A stretch of 64,000 nucleotides of DNA, taken from Salticus scenicus. Taxonomy: Eukaryota; Arthropoda; Arachnida; Araneae; Salticidae. This document shows positions 1 to 11,119 of the stretch, one piece after another; the stretch's first letter is position 1; every line of letters begins with the position of its first letter. The notes beneath the pieces are model-generated. The model did no database searches. It was given only the letters and a program-made list of their open reading frames with translations, and was not told where the DNA came from. A program made the translations under genes and the position numbers. The stretch is from positions 234,450,188 through 234,514,187 of the forward strand of contig OZ005650.1 of assembly GCA_963930645.1 (NCBI GenBank). Reading direction: 5' to 3'.

Positions 1-1372
1 ACATCTTTCTCATATCAGACTTCCCGCACAAATGTTCCAACTTTGCTCGTCGAATTAAAAAATACCGATTCGTTACTTCGAGTGGAAGAATACTCGTAAC
101 ATCTTAGTAACAAGCACATACTGTTTGTTACCTTGTAGATTACAAATATTCTTCAGGATTCAAATATTCTTTCGAAATAAGTAAATGCTTTGATTATTTT
201 ACATCTTTCTAATATTTCATTCAAATTATTAATTCGAAACTGAACATTATTGTGTATTAGTTTAGTTTAATATTAGTATAGTGTAGCTCGTGACATTTAA
301 CGTGGAAGATATTTTAATACCACAGTTTAACAAAATAGTGCTGTCAAGAAGTTAATTTAAGCAGCCATAGTCAACACCTGCTGGAATAATTCGAGATGGT
401 GTTGGTTTAGTTTGGGGTTATGATGGAAGGTTTGAAAGGATGAAGATTGTTTGTTTATATTTGAAATTGCTTATATAGCAGATGGAATTGAGATGCGTTA
501 TCGCATTTCGTATACTGATAGGAATATTGTTTGAATTTAATCAAGAATAAATCAATAAGAAAATAGATTTTTTTTTTTTTTTTTTTTTTTTTTAAGGTTT
601 TTATTTATTTATTTTATCTGATTTTTTCTCGAGACTATTTTTAATGATTTAAAATGAGTAAGGTATTAAGAACAGTTAATTATGTTCGTATGTTAAAATT
701 AAGTGTCTGAGAAAATAAAGCATTTTATGCAGTTTTTGTAAGCAAAATTTATTAAAACAAGTGTTTCTAATTTTAGTAAAAATATTTAAATTGACGGTTT
801 TATAAGTATTATTGAAAAATATTAATTTTCTTGTCAATCTGGGATGTTCAAGTTTTTCGGAAAATCAAGAGACAATTAGTTTAAAATTTGGGATGTCTTA
901 AACATCTTTTTTAAAGATTATTTAATTATTCCTTAATTATAAGGCTAGTAATATGAGGGTTCTTTTAGTTATACTATAGGTATTATACTATAGGTATGGG
1001 AAACTTAGGTAATCGTTAAAATTTTCAACCTCGTTTTTTTTTTTTTACTTTTTTACACGTTTTCAGGTGTGAGGAATCCGAAAGTGACAAAATTTGTATG
1101 GTGTCCGTCTGTAGGGTGTCTGTCAGTTTGTTAGTCCATTAGTAAGTCCGTTAGTCTCGCACTAGAAATTTATGAGAACATAAATATGATGAACTGAGCA
1201 GAGTCCACCTACGCTAACTAGGTTTACAGAAAATTTACGTGTTACTTCATAATTTTTGAAATATTCTGTTTTCGTGTTTAAAAAAATTCGTTTAACAGAA
1301 TCTTATGCTTATACAGTTGGGACTAACAATTGTATAAAACTTTGACTCCACCACAATTTCATATCAATGTTT

Positions 1373-1403
<31 letters not shown>

Positions 1404-1661
1404 TTTTATTTTTTTTGCAGAAATTCTAGTGTTGAATAAAGTGAAGATTACTTTTAGAAAGCATTGGAACTCAAGAATATGAACCGCATCCACTATGCAG
1501 GGCACATGTATATATTGTATATCCTGAAAGGATTAGAAAGACATTAGCCATATAATAAACTAAAGAGTAATAGGTTATAAAAGTAATATATTACAAGAAC
1601 CTATTACCAAGGGTAGTGTGGAACGAAGTAACCTATTACAGAAAAATAACTGCTTATCCCA
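1..1661. other. AT-rich non-coding sequence, no gene recognised
   Basis: I see no open frame with family resemblance and no RNA gene here. The stretch holds a 20+ base poly-T tract near 570-592 and a TTTA microsatellite near 1370-1418. A GTGTCTGTC-type segment at about 1065-1150 resembles a dispersed repeat style seen elsewhere in the window. The first 130 bases contain CGTTACTTCG and CTCGTAAC motifs that recall the repeat at 2124-2320, but only weakly. Confidence 0.5.
1370..1418. repeat. (TTTA)n microsatellite
   Basis: About eight perfect TTTA units grade into a T-rich tail. Similar tetranucleotide tracts recur at about 20640-20680, 40855-40890, 45660-45690, 46130-46155 and 62260-62285, which is typical of AT-rich arthropod genomes. 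Confidence 0.85.
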
Positions 1662-2000
1662 TCTCTACTATAAACACGTGTAAAAACACGTTTTCCCGCT
1701 TGAATTCGCCTTAAATTATCTTAGAATGTCGAACTTTGGTGTGTGGATGTTGATTAGATGTACGCATTATGTATAATGGTGAGATTTCTCAAAACTTCGA
1801 ACTTAGCCACTGGGGAAGGGGAAGTACCAATCGGGTAAGTTGCTGCCGAAGGCAGTGATAACACGCACTCCTCACATTGCAAGAGAGAAAAATCTGTACC
1901 GAAAACAGCGGGAACTTTAACTCAGGTTAATTAATAATGATATGGGATTTTGACAACTGATTTATGTATAGTGTCCAGCGAAGCGGACAAAGCCAGCTAG
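1662..2000 (+). mobile_element. Short non-autonomous Helitron
   Basis: The element begins TCTCTACTATAA and ends CTAG. It sits between a host A (1661) and a host T (2001). Helitrons insert between A and T without a target duplication, start with TC (often TCTCTACTA) and end CTRR, so the match is canonical. A GTCC/GGAC hairpin at about 1976-1988 lies roughly 10 bases before the CTAG end, as expected for the 3' terminal hairpin. It is 339 bp long with no coding capacity, so it would have been moved by a Rep/helicase made elsewhere. Confidence 0.75.
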
Positions 2001-2123
2001 TTTTATAGTATTAATTAAAAATTCATCTGGTATGATTTTTGAAAATTTAAGTTCCCAATTAAGAATATTACGTTTCTATATAAAAAAAATGTACATATAT
2101 GTATATTGTATATGTTACAGTAT

Positions 2124-2320
2124 ATAGCCGAAATTCGTTACTACGCGTAGTTACTAGCAAGAAAGTAAAGCTTCTACCAGCATCCGTAATTTCGCGATCT
2201 TACTAGCAACAACGGATTATAATTACGGAGGTTAGGGGAGACGCGAAATAAAATTTTAATTCGGCCATTTACTGAAACTTTCAGTTAGAACCTGTTCTTA
2301 CTATACAACTTACACATAAA
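2124..2320 (+). repeat. Dispersed repeat, copy A
   Basis: About 200 bp starting near AGCCGAAATTCGTTACTACG. It matches the reverse complement of 6010-6203 over its length, including the shared block GAAATAAAATTTTAATTCGG and the ending around TTCAGTTA...CGTTCTTACTA. It is richer in CpG than its surroundings and non-coding. The family is unidentified; a MITE is the likeliest explanation. Confidence 0.65.
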
Positions 2321-3380
2321 AAATCCTTGGCTTGACGCTGATGCAGACTGTTATGAAATAAAATTTTTTCATAGTTAGAACAAAAATATGTAATTTCAAC
2401 CACTATTGCAAATTTATGTAAAGTTTTATTTAAAAATAATTTTTTGTTTATTTATTTATTTTAATAAAAGAATATTAAAGGTATTAAAGGCAAATTCTAG
2501 TAATGGAAGAAATAATAATTTACGAAGTATAATAATAATAATTATAATAATAGTAACGCTTTCTTGACATTTAGAATTTTATATGTTGTTTAATTTTAGT
2601 TTATTAAAATCTAAGGAGGAAAAAAACAAAAAAAGTAAAATTATCTAAGAATTAATGTGAATATTTTATATAATTCGATTTTTATAGAAATTTATTGCTT
2701 TTATTACACACAAATTTTAAATGATTTGTTTTAACGTGATTTATTACGTACCCAAAAGATTTAAAGTAAATAAGTATGCTTCAGCATTTACAACATCTCT
2801 TTTAAAGTGTTAGTTTGTGGTGACTGCGTTTTAATATTTAATTCTTGAATAAATTGACTGTTATGAGATTTAAATAAACTTTTAACTGTTTTTTTATGTG
2901 TTAAATAATAAATATAATAACAAGAAAGCTAATACTATACTTTTTTTTTTTTTTTTTTTTTTAATGATAGTAATTATGGTGATAAATTCACTCAATTGAA
3001 TGCTTGCATTTTTACGCGAAGGCCCATATATTTATTATATTTGGTAGATTTTTAATTGCTGTACACCTTTGATATAATGTTTAATTTAAGTATTAGGTGA
3101 ACACAACTAATATGGTTTTATCGGTATTGAATTTAAATTTATAAAATTAAACTTTAAAAATAATATAAAAATATTTTATTATGAAAAAGATAAATAATTA
3201 AAACGAGAATGAAAAATCATGCGATCCACATATGTTATAAATCCTTTTCTGCCATTTCATTGTTTAGCATTTAATATATTTTTCATCCATGATAATCTCT
3301 TAAGGTATATTTTGTTTTTATTTAAGATGCAATATTTAGCAACGAGTCTCACAAAAGCAATTTTACAGTTTTTTTACTTG
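2321..3380. other. AT-rich non-coding sequence
   Basis: No gene, RNA or repeat family recognised. It contains a 22-base poly-T run at 2941-2962 and short A/T-rich microsatellite-like stretches. Confidence 0.5.
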
Positions 3381-3990
3381 ATTCGTAAAAATTTTTGACT
3401 TCCGATTTTCGATGGGTTTACACGTTTTGAGAGGCCCAGAACACGATTTGCCCACTTTTAGAAAATGTCTGTCTGTGTGTGAATGTGACAAAATTTTTTG
3501 CAACTGTATCTCAGGAATTACTGCCCAGAATTCCCCATAAATTTATATGTAGATGCAACTTAACCTAAATTAGTGCTTATCAACTTTTGATGTCAACCGC
3601 ACAATAAGTGACGCTGCTATACAGCGATTTCCCCAATTTAATGCAAGGCTATATCTCAATAACTGCTGCTCACAATTTCATATAAATTTACATGCAAGTG
3701 CACCTTGACATAAATTAGTACCTGTCAACTTTTGATGATTAGTCGCTCAACAGGTGGTGCTGATATATAGCGATTTCTGCCATTTAATGGAAGGTTGTAT
3801 CTCAAGTGCTACTGCGTATAATCAAACAAAACTTGATATGTGAAGACCATTATGAGTCATTATGCTGATTAAATTCAGATGCATGACAGCCAATAGGTGG
3901 CGCTGCTATATTGCATTTATCTCCGAGATATGAAAGGCTATATCTCAACTTCTATTGCATATAACTGTGCGAAAATCTGTATGTGAGATA
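3381..3990 (+). repeat. Dispersed repeat with internal ~147-bp tandem units
   Basis: The left part (GATTCGTAAAAATTTTTGAC, then ACACGTTTTGAGAGGC, then TGTCTGTCTGTGTG) matches 62730-62960 closely. Following it, a unit starting with a TATCTCA(A/G) motif repeats about every 147 bp: 'gcaactgtatctcagg' near 3501, 'ggctatatctcaataa' near 3646, 'ggttgtatctcaagtg' near 3792 and 'ggctatatctcaactt' near 3941. It is non-coding. It is probably part of a non-autonomous transposon of the terminal-hairpin group described in the findings. Confidence 0.65.
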
Positions 3991-4138
3991 ACATTATTCA
4001 AAACATTTTTTAAGATGATATTTATAGAAAATATAACTGCTTTCTTTGGATATTTAGTGTTAGTTTTTACATAAGATGAAATTCGTCTGCATTCATCATG
4101 GTAGGTAAATTTTATAAATTATTCGTATTGAATTAGTT

Positions 4139-4144
<6 letters not shown>

Positions 4145-4178
<34 letters not shown>
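4145..4178. repeat. Poly-A tract (34 A)
   Basis: An uninterrupted run of 34 A is followed shortly by CTTGTGGTGCCCACAACA. A near-identical GTGGTGCCCACA block follows the right end of the element at 18904-20258, so this may be an element edge and not a processed-transcript tail. Confidence 0.8.
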
Positions 4179-4179
<1 letters not shown>

Positions 4180-4182
<3 letters not shown>

Positions 4183-6009
4183 GAAAAAAGTCTTGTGGTG
4201 CCCACAACATACTTGTTTTTCTGAAAAGAAAGCATTGAAAAGTTTGCTTTTGTACAGCCCGTATATTGCATATTTTGAATATGCGATGCACCATAATTTG
4301 TTAAAAAATAATCCTGACGATACTGGAAATTTACATAGAGCAATTTCCACTTATATATGTTTATGTATCAGAATAACTCTGTGGGAATCTGTAAACTAAC
4401 AATTTATGCTAATCACGAGTTATTTTACAGGAAAAATAGTTTTGTTTATCTTAATAACAAATACCAATATCGGTATGTTGCATGTTGTGTAAATATACCA
4501 AAATATGCCTCATACACACTGTAATACATGGATTTTTTTTTTGCCAGTTTTTTTACTCAAACTAGTTGAAATACATATTATTTTTAATACAATATATATC
4601 ATAGTATACTTCAATAACATCAATTAATTTCAAGGCATTCTATAATTATTAACGGACATGGTAAGACACACGGACAGAAAGACAGATAGAGTAACTGAAG
4701 GCATAAACATTCTTATATCTTGTGGAAAAATGAAAATTACTCTTAACGTATCAAACATTCATTTATAGCAATTTCTACTTATAGCCCATTATGTATCTGA
4801 TTTTTTCTTTTTTCGTGTGACCATGAAAATTTTAATGAAAATCATATTCTTTAATACAAACCATATTCTATAGAAAATAAAATTTTGTGCATATGAATAA
4901 TAATTAATTTTATTATAAGTTCTCTAATACAAAGCCTTTAAAATGTGCTTTAAAGAAACACCATTCATTAACACAATACATTGGGTTTCTTTTGGGTGTA
5001 TCTGTACATGAACCAGTTGTACTATTTATAAAGTTTTCACTAGGGAACATAGGTTAGTAAGCTTGAACAACAGATATCAATTTCAAGATATTCTAAGGGT
5101 ATATGAATTATTCAGAGCTGACAGAAAGATAGACAGACAGACAAACCAAAATCATGAACACTTTTCGATTTTATTAAAAATTTGTTTAATGAAATGCTCA
5201 TAACATAATAAAAAAATATCATTTGAACCAGATTAATTTTATCTGAAAAGCGTGTGTGAATATTTCTTTTACCCTGTAAAATAATAATTTATGCTAATCA
5301 TTTTCAATTCTTTAGGAAATATGCCTACTTACATAAATGTATTGTATGAGAAATTCGTTATGTTTTGTGCAATATAGCAGTATTAAAACAAGCTTTAAAG
5401 GAAAACCCCGCATAGACCTAAATGTTTAGGACAAATTTTGTGAGCCACCGTACACAAACCATTAGCGATATTTATATTCTTTTTGTCAACATAAAACGTG
5501 CTATAATAGACCAAAAAACACATATCAGTTTCAGAGTATTCTATAAATATTTACAGCAATTAGAGCTCGGACAGACAGCTAAAGCTTATAAACAATTTTT
5601 AACTTTATTTATTTTTTTTTAGAGTGTTCAAAATAAGAAAGGTTAAGAAAACAATAAGATATGCAGCTTATCTCTTTAGTCATAATCGTGTAATTAGATA
5701 ATTTAGCATCTTTGATTTTTAGTAACTTATTGGTAAACTTCTTTTTCGAATCATTCATGGTAGTTTTGATTTTTCGTGCAATAAACTAAAAATACAAAAG
5801 ATACTTAAAAGAAAAACAAAAAAAAAAACCACGTATTACATTAAATTATAGTAACTTCTCACTAAAAAATACGGAGGTGTTTCAAGAAAACTTTTGACAT
5901 TGCCAGGTGCTTTAGACTAATTTCCCCAAACCCGTATAAGTACAACGTGAGCAGAACGAACCAGTCAGCGCATAATCATTCATCTATGGAGTCGTTCTGA
6001 AACTTAAAA
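4180..6009. other. Non-coding sequence with diverged repeats
   Basis: No protein family is recognised in either strand. Short segments such as CAGAAAGACAGATAG near 4670 and GACAGACAGACAAACC near 5130 resemble the GTCTGTCTG stretches of dispersed repeats elsewhere in the window, which suggests old degraded copies. The open frames present are short, A/T-driven and without motifs. Confidence 0.45.
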
Positions 6010-6203
6010 GTTATACATGTAGTAAGAACGGGTTATAACTGAAAATTTCAGTAAATAGCCGAAATAAAATTTTAATTCGTTTCCTTACTAACCTCAGTAA
6101 TGATAACCCGTTTTTCCAAGTAAGAACGCGAAGTAACAAGTACTCGTAGACATTTCGCATTCTTACTAGTAACTACGCGTACTAACAAATTTCGCGTATT
6201 GAA
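6010..6203 (-). repeat. Dispersed repeat, copy B
   Basis: Inverted relative to copy A at 2124-2320. Read on the minus strand it runs GCGAAATTTGTTAGTACGCG ... TTTTATTTCGGC ... CAGTTATAACCCGTTCTTAC, aligning end to end with copy A. It is non-coding and CpG-enriched relative to flanks. Confidence 0.65.
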
Positions 6204-6720
6204 GGTAACATATATAAGAAATACAAATGAGCAATACCTTTAAACTAATTTTAATTTAATTTAATTACGTCTAAATGAAAGTATGCACAAAAGAATTAAA
6301 TATATTATTGGATCTTAAACCGACCTGTAAAAGGTTAAGATGAAGTCTGCACAGCCTAATGTACTGACGAAGACACTAACAAACTGAGTAACCTACAGAT
6401 GTATATCGCAAAAATACGTGGATTTTGGATTCATCATACTTTAAAAAAAGGTTAAGAAGATAAGAAATGAGGTCAAAAGGATTTAGGATTTCTAAATTTC
6501 CTTATACCTATAATATGATGTAAACGGAAACGGTAAATTCATATTATAAACTATAAATAATCTTAAGATTATTTTCTTATTTCTGAAATGACTATGTATC
6601 TAAGAAAGCGTTATTTCAATATAAAGCAAAAATTTTATGATTATAAAACTTTATACTGCTTATTTAAATATTTTTAATGTACCATCTTTAAAAATATATA
6701 TATTTATAAAGCAATGTATA

Positions 6721-7263
6721 GCCTCTTCGCTCCAGAGGTCCACATATGCGGACCTCTATTCTTTCCTTTATAAAATCTATACCATTTAATATTTTTATAT
6801 TTTGACTAAACTAATAAAAATCTCAATAAAATGGCTTTAAAAAGGTACCGGTATATGGCAGCATGAAACTAAATTTATTTCTGAAATATAACGTTATTTT
6901 TGTCGACTTTCGTAAAACGACTTCAAAACAGTAGTCGACTACACAGTCGAAGAAAAGTACGCAATATTCATAATTATTTATTAAGTACTTGGACACTTGC
7001 CAGAATGAAAAGAAAGCTAATATTGATTTATTTATTTAAGGGCATCAAATTTTTAATTGTGTTACAGTTAGGAAGATTTATGTAACTTAATGATTTAGAG
7101 TTTAGTTGTTTAAAGCCATACATTTGTATCGAACATTACTAACCCCCTAAATTATAAATGTAAGAAAATTATACTTTTTTGTAATGTACAACGTGATTGT
7201 ATATGTCTAAAAGCCTTCAAGTGTAACTTATGTTGTTATTATAGCTTCGGGTCCGAAGAGGAT
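6721..7263. repeat. Candidate MITE with CCTCTTCG ends and a 24-bp palindrome
   Basis: The left end reads GCCTCTTCGCTCC and the right end, reverse-complemented, reads TATCCTCTTCGGACCC, giving an 8-base inverted match about 540 bp apart. Just inside the left end, 6734-6757 is a palindrome in which 11 of 12 base pairs match, centred on CATATG. No clear target duplication is visible, so the boundaries are uncertain. Confidence 0.35.
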
Positions 7264-7734
7264 AAACGTACTTCGAATATCTCTTATAGCTTTAATTATT
7301 AATGCATCTATTATGTCATAAAAAATACCTTCTTCAATCACGGTGATTTCTTACAATTTTCTAATAAAATGGTGCTGTTTTGTGTTTGAATAATTTTAAG
7401 CAAACGTAGACGTAAAATGTCTCTTGTAATATTGTTTGTACATTGTTTTCTGGTTATAATGTTTAGTGCCAATTCGAAACAACCTTTCCTCGTGTTTTCT
7501 TTTAATTTTTTACTACATGAATATACCTTTTCTACTTAATTACTCATTTTATTTAATGAATCTACTGCTTGTTCTATGCATTTAAATATTTATTCAAATT
7601 TTCATTCCTTAAAACAATAGAACCTGTTACGGGGATAAAAATTTTAAATATGCCATATATAATCACCACGTCCCTTTCTTATATGGAATTATAATTAACA
7701 AGATAAACAGAAACCAAATATATATATATATATA

Positions 7735-8432
7735 CGAGGGGTGATCCAAAAAAAAGTTTACAAGGCAAATGAAAAAGTATTTATTAACAATAGAAACAAT
7801 ATACAAATGGGAATCACGAGACACATCTGGCCTTCACTTTTCCACATAGTCGTCAAACCTGTTTAGGCATTTGTCAGAACGTTCGACCAACTTGTTTATC
7901 CCGTCTTGGTAGTAATCAGGGCCCTGCTCATTGAGCCATTTCTCGGCAGCTGTTTTCACTGCATCGTCAGAGGTGAACCGTGTTCCGGAAAAGTTTCGCT
8001 TCAACGCCGGAAAAAGGAAATAGTCATTTGGAGCCAAATCGGGGCTGTATGGGGGGTGATTCCAGACCTCCCACTTGAACCTTTGCAGCAATTCCTGAGT
8101 CTGGCGAGCTGTATGGGGCCTGGTATTGTCATGCAGAAGCTCATTGCTTTGTCCCCGTATACCTCAACGATTTGTCTGTGAATTTCGGATGCGGCCACAT
8201 TCTTGGCCCATAAGAATCGAATTAAGGCTCGCACCTCTATGCGAGACCACTTTTCTAGACGTCGTGCCATTACTGTCGCTCTTAAGTGTCTGCGTACTGA
8301 CGCTACTTACTCGTAGAACCGCTGTAGGACAACTAGCGCCATCTGTCAACCAACCTGGGTGGAAATATTCACTCCACAATTATTACGTTTCAAATGCTTC
8401 TGCTTGTAAACTTTTTTTTGGATCAACCCTCG
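7735..8432 (-). mobile_element. Internally deleted mariner element
   Basis: The 698-bp element has 30-bp terminal inverted repeats (7735-7764 and 8403-8432) that differ at one position. It is flanked by TA on both sides (7733-7734 and 8433-8434), the target duplication of Tc1/mariner transposons. Full-length mariners are about 1.3 kb; here the middle of the transposase has been lost. The ends look intact, so it could have been mobilised in trans when a source transposase existed. It is inserted at the end of a TA microsatellite. Confidence 0.93.
7834..8270 (-). pseudogene. Mariner transposase, N- and C-termini joined by deletion
   Basis: Reading from the ATG at 8268-8270, the first ~43 residues are the mariner N-terminal DNA-binding region (IEVRALIRFLWAKNVAASEI...VYGDKAM). 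The frame then changes around 8130. The second frame carries the C-terminal catalytic block: HDNTRPHTARQ, YSPDLAPNDYFLFP and the family-typical end SDKCLNRFDDYVEK. The region between, including the first catalytic Asp and most of the core, is missing. SDKCLNRF-type C-termini are typical of mariner proteins annotated as SETMAR-like in arthropods. It cannot make an active enzyme because it lacks part of the DDD triad and the two ends are in different frames. Confidence 0.9.
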
Positions 8433-8434
8433 TA

Positions 8435-9099
8435 CTAATATAAATTTTTTGTTTCTTTGTGCAAGAAAAATGAGCCATACTAAATGAGATCCTTCATAAG
8501 ACATAGAAATAAGACATAATAATACGAATAAAATGAAATTTCATCATTTTTATCCTATTTGGTTTCTCTCGGGAAACATATTTTTCCTACACATATTTCA
8601 GTGAAAATGGATTATGCTGAAGATAATAACGTATTGATATTTGATGTTGAAGCATACATTAAATGAGAATATTTTTCATAACTTTTATTTGATATATCTA
8701 TATCTTTTTTTCCCTAAGTAATAAGAATTCTCACATATAAGTACATGTAATATATCCATAATTTACTTTCGTATAATGTCTCATTTACAGATTTAAAAAT
8801 ATGAAATGTATTCTGGATTTCATGACTGAATTCTAACACTTAATGAACTCAAATCTCAAATACTATAATGCAGTGTCATAACATTTAATTAATTCAAATA
8901 TATTGGTATTAGAGTTTAATTATCTCTTTATATACTAATAAAATTTACTCATTGAGAAAAAATTCTGTGACTTGCATGTGGAAACTAAATTATGTCTCTA
9001 GTAAATATAGTCCATAACCTCCTTATAAATTCTATTTCTCTTTTTTAGCGAGATCTAAAATCACCTATTAGAATTCTAAACCATACTTTTATGTTATTG

Positions 9100-9147
<48 letters not shown>

Positions 9148-10304
9148 CATATTTAAAAATATCTCCAAATAAACATGAAATTCAGAGATGTGTTTTAGTA
9201 ACTATAATCTTGGTTTATGACCCATTTCTAGAAAATCAAGCGAGAATTTCTCGTGATGCAAAGGATGCGTAATTTCCATATCATTCATGATATTGTTTCA
9301 CACCATCTAGAAAAGTGTAGACTAGAAATTGTCGATCATTTCGCCTATCCAGATTATTTCTTTAACTTATACGCATAGCTCGTAAATCTATACTTCAAAT
9401 TTAGTTTTCAGAAAATGACTACTTATTCGTTCTAGACGGAGGCGGTGCGTTTTTATTCTCAGTGATGAATAATCCATTTTGAGAGAGTAAATAATATTAA
9501 ATATATTAGAAGAAATATGGTAGAAGATATTCCTGTAAAGTTATTCTCTACATTGGCTACCCAAGGAAAACACTACTCAATCATGCAGAGAATCGTATTG
9601 TAACGAATAACATAAATCAAACACAACTCTGAAGGAATGGTCAGATAAGAAGATATTCACAAGAATATTTTCTTAAACTGCATGAACGAATTTCCTTATT
9701 CAAATACGGACGCAATATTTTCAGCCGTATCTTCAGAAGAATTTCTCGAAACAAATTATGTTTGAATTGAAGCAGACTTTTTATGTTTAATCACAATGAA
9801 TGGTGCTTTAACCAGTCCTACAATAGCAATCCTTTTTCGTTTGCTGCAATACAAAATGCGTAATGTAATCGCTATGTAATTTTCATATTTTGAATGGCAA
9901 ATAATACTTTATTTAATGTAATAAAATGTATTGTTCCAAATGCATTGTTCCTTAATCTATTGTTCCAAAAAATTATTTTGAAGATTTTTATAAATTGCGA
10001 AAGACAAATTTAAAAAATAATATAAAAAATAATAAAATAAATAAATAAAAAATTTAGACACAAATGATAAAATAGCAAGCGATAGTAATGAAAAACTAAG
10101 AATATATATGTGAGAGTCTTTTAAAAAATTCTTTTTTTTATATACTAATTATAAAATGAACAGGCAATTTGAAATACAAAGGAGGAATTGGCCAAGTCAT
10201 ACCGCTGGCCAATACGTCTTGGTACGAGCCCATCTGTGTTTGTTCGTAATGCTAGGCATTACTAACAGCTGCACCACGTGAAGGTACTGATTAGACATTA
10301 GACC
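8435..10304. other. AT-rich non-coding sequence
   Basis: No coding or RNA gene recognised. Apart from the TA microsatellite at 9101-9143 I see nothing I can name. The GC-richer patch at about 10190-10300 (TACCGCTGGCCAATACGTC...GCACCACGTG) borders the pogo-type element and may belong to an unidentified older repeat into which that element inserted. Confidence 0.45.
9101..9143. repeat. (TA)n microsatellite
   Basis: About 21 perfect TA units. Comparable TA tracts occur at 7719-7734, 27884-27931, 39058-39083, about 49980-50003 and about 51150-51200. Confidence 0.9.
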
Positions 10305-11039
10305 CCGTATTCTCCGGCATATAAGTCGACCGGCGTATAAGTCGAAGTGGTTTTTTGGAGTTAAAGTGCGGAATTTCAGCTATATTCGCTATATAAGTCG
10401 ATTCGATCTTCATGCACAAACTTGAATCATCCAGGGGGGTTAACTTCTGTTCTTCAGCCATTAGATGTTAGTTTAAATAAACCTTTTAAAGATGTGCTAA
10501 GAGTACAGTGGAATCAGTGGATGATTGAGGGTGAGAAAACATACACGGAAAAGAGAAATATGCGTGCCGTGCCGCTTGAAACACTGTACTGTTTTATTTT
10601 AAAAGCGTGGGATGCGGTAAAGACAAATTCTGTAGTAAAGGCATTTAAAAAATGTGGTATTTCAAATGCAATGGATGGAACTGAAGATGATTGTCTGTGG
10701 CAATCAGATGATAGTGGTTCGGACTCCGAAGCTATGAACAGTGGGACCCATATGATATTGATGACAAAGATGCATCAAATGATATTTTGAAATTAATTTT
10801 CGACAGCGATAATGATGACGCCGAATTTTCAGGCTTTTGAATATTCTCTTGTTTTAATTTGTAATGTATTTGTGTTTTATGTATATTAAAATGTTTCTAC
10901 TAATGGAAAAGATCGATGCATCTATTTTTTTTTCGTGAAATTTTTGCTGTTGTGTTTTATATTCGCCGTATAAGTCAATAGCGATTTTTAAAAGATTTTT
11001 TTTGCTTTTTACCCTCGACTTATTCGCCGGAAAATACGG
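10305..11039 (+). mobile_element. Pogo/Tigger-type DNA transposon remnant
   Basis: The left end reads CCGTATTCTCCGGCATATAA and the right end, reverse-complemented, reads CCGTATTTTCCGGCGAATAA, so the ends form clear inverted repeats. A TA follows the right end (11040-11041), but the left TA is not preserved. The motif TATAAGTCGA recurs several times near both ends. The interior carries only the C-terminal part of a transposase. At about 735 bp it is far shorter than an autonomous Tigger element, so it is an internally deleted copy. Confidence 0.85.
10422..10790 (+). pseudogene. Pogo/Tigger (DDE_1) transposase, C-terminal fragment
   Basis: The 122-residue open stretch opens with PGGLTSVLQPLDVSLNKPFK, the end of the DDE_1 catalytic domain in Tigger/jerky-type proteins. 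It continues with a WNQWM segment and ends with FKKCGISNAMDGTEDD, the characteristic C-terminal block before an acidic, Ser-rich tail. There is no proper ATG: the frame enters from upstream non-coding sequence. The N-terminal CENPB-like DNA-binding domains and most of the catalytic core are missing. It is a relic inside the inverted-repeat element at 10305-11039. Confidence 0.85.
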
Positions 11040-11119
11040 TATGTCCTGTCGGTTCCTCCAAGCCATGAATAATGGAATTGGAGGGTCTCCTCCCAGTTAA
11101 TAACACAGACCACCTAAAC

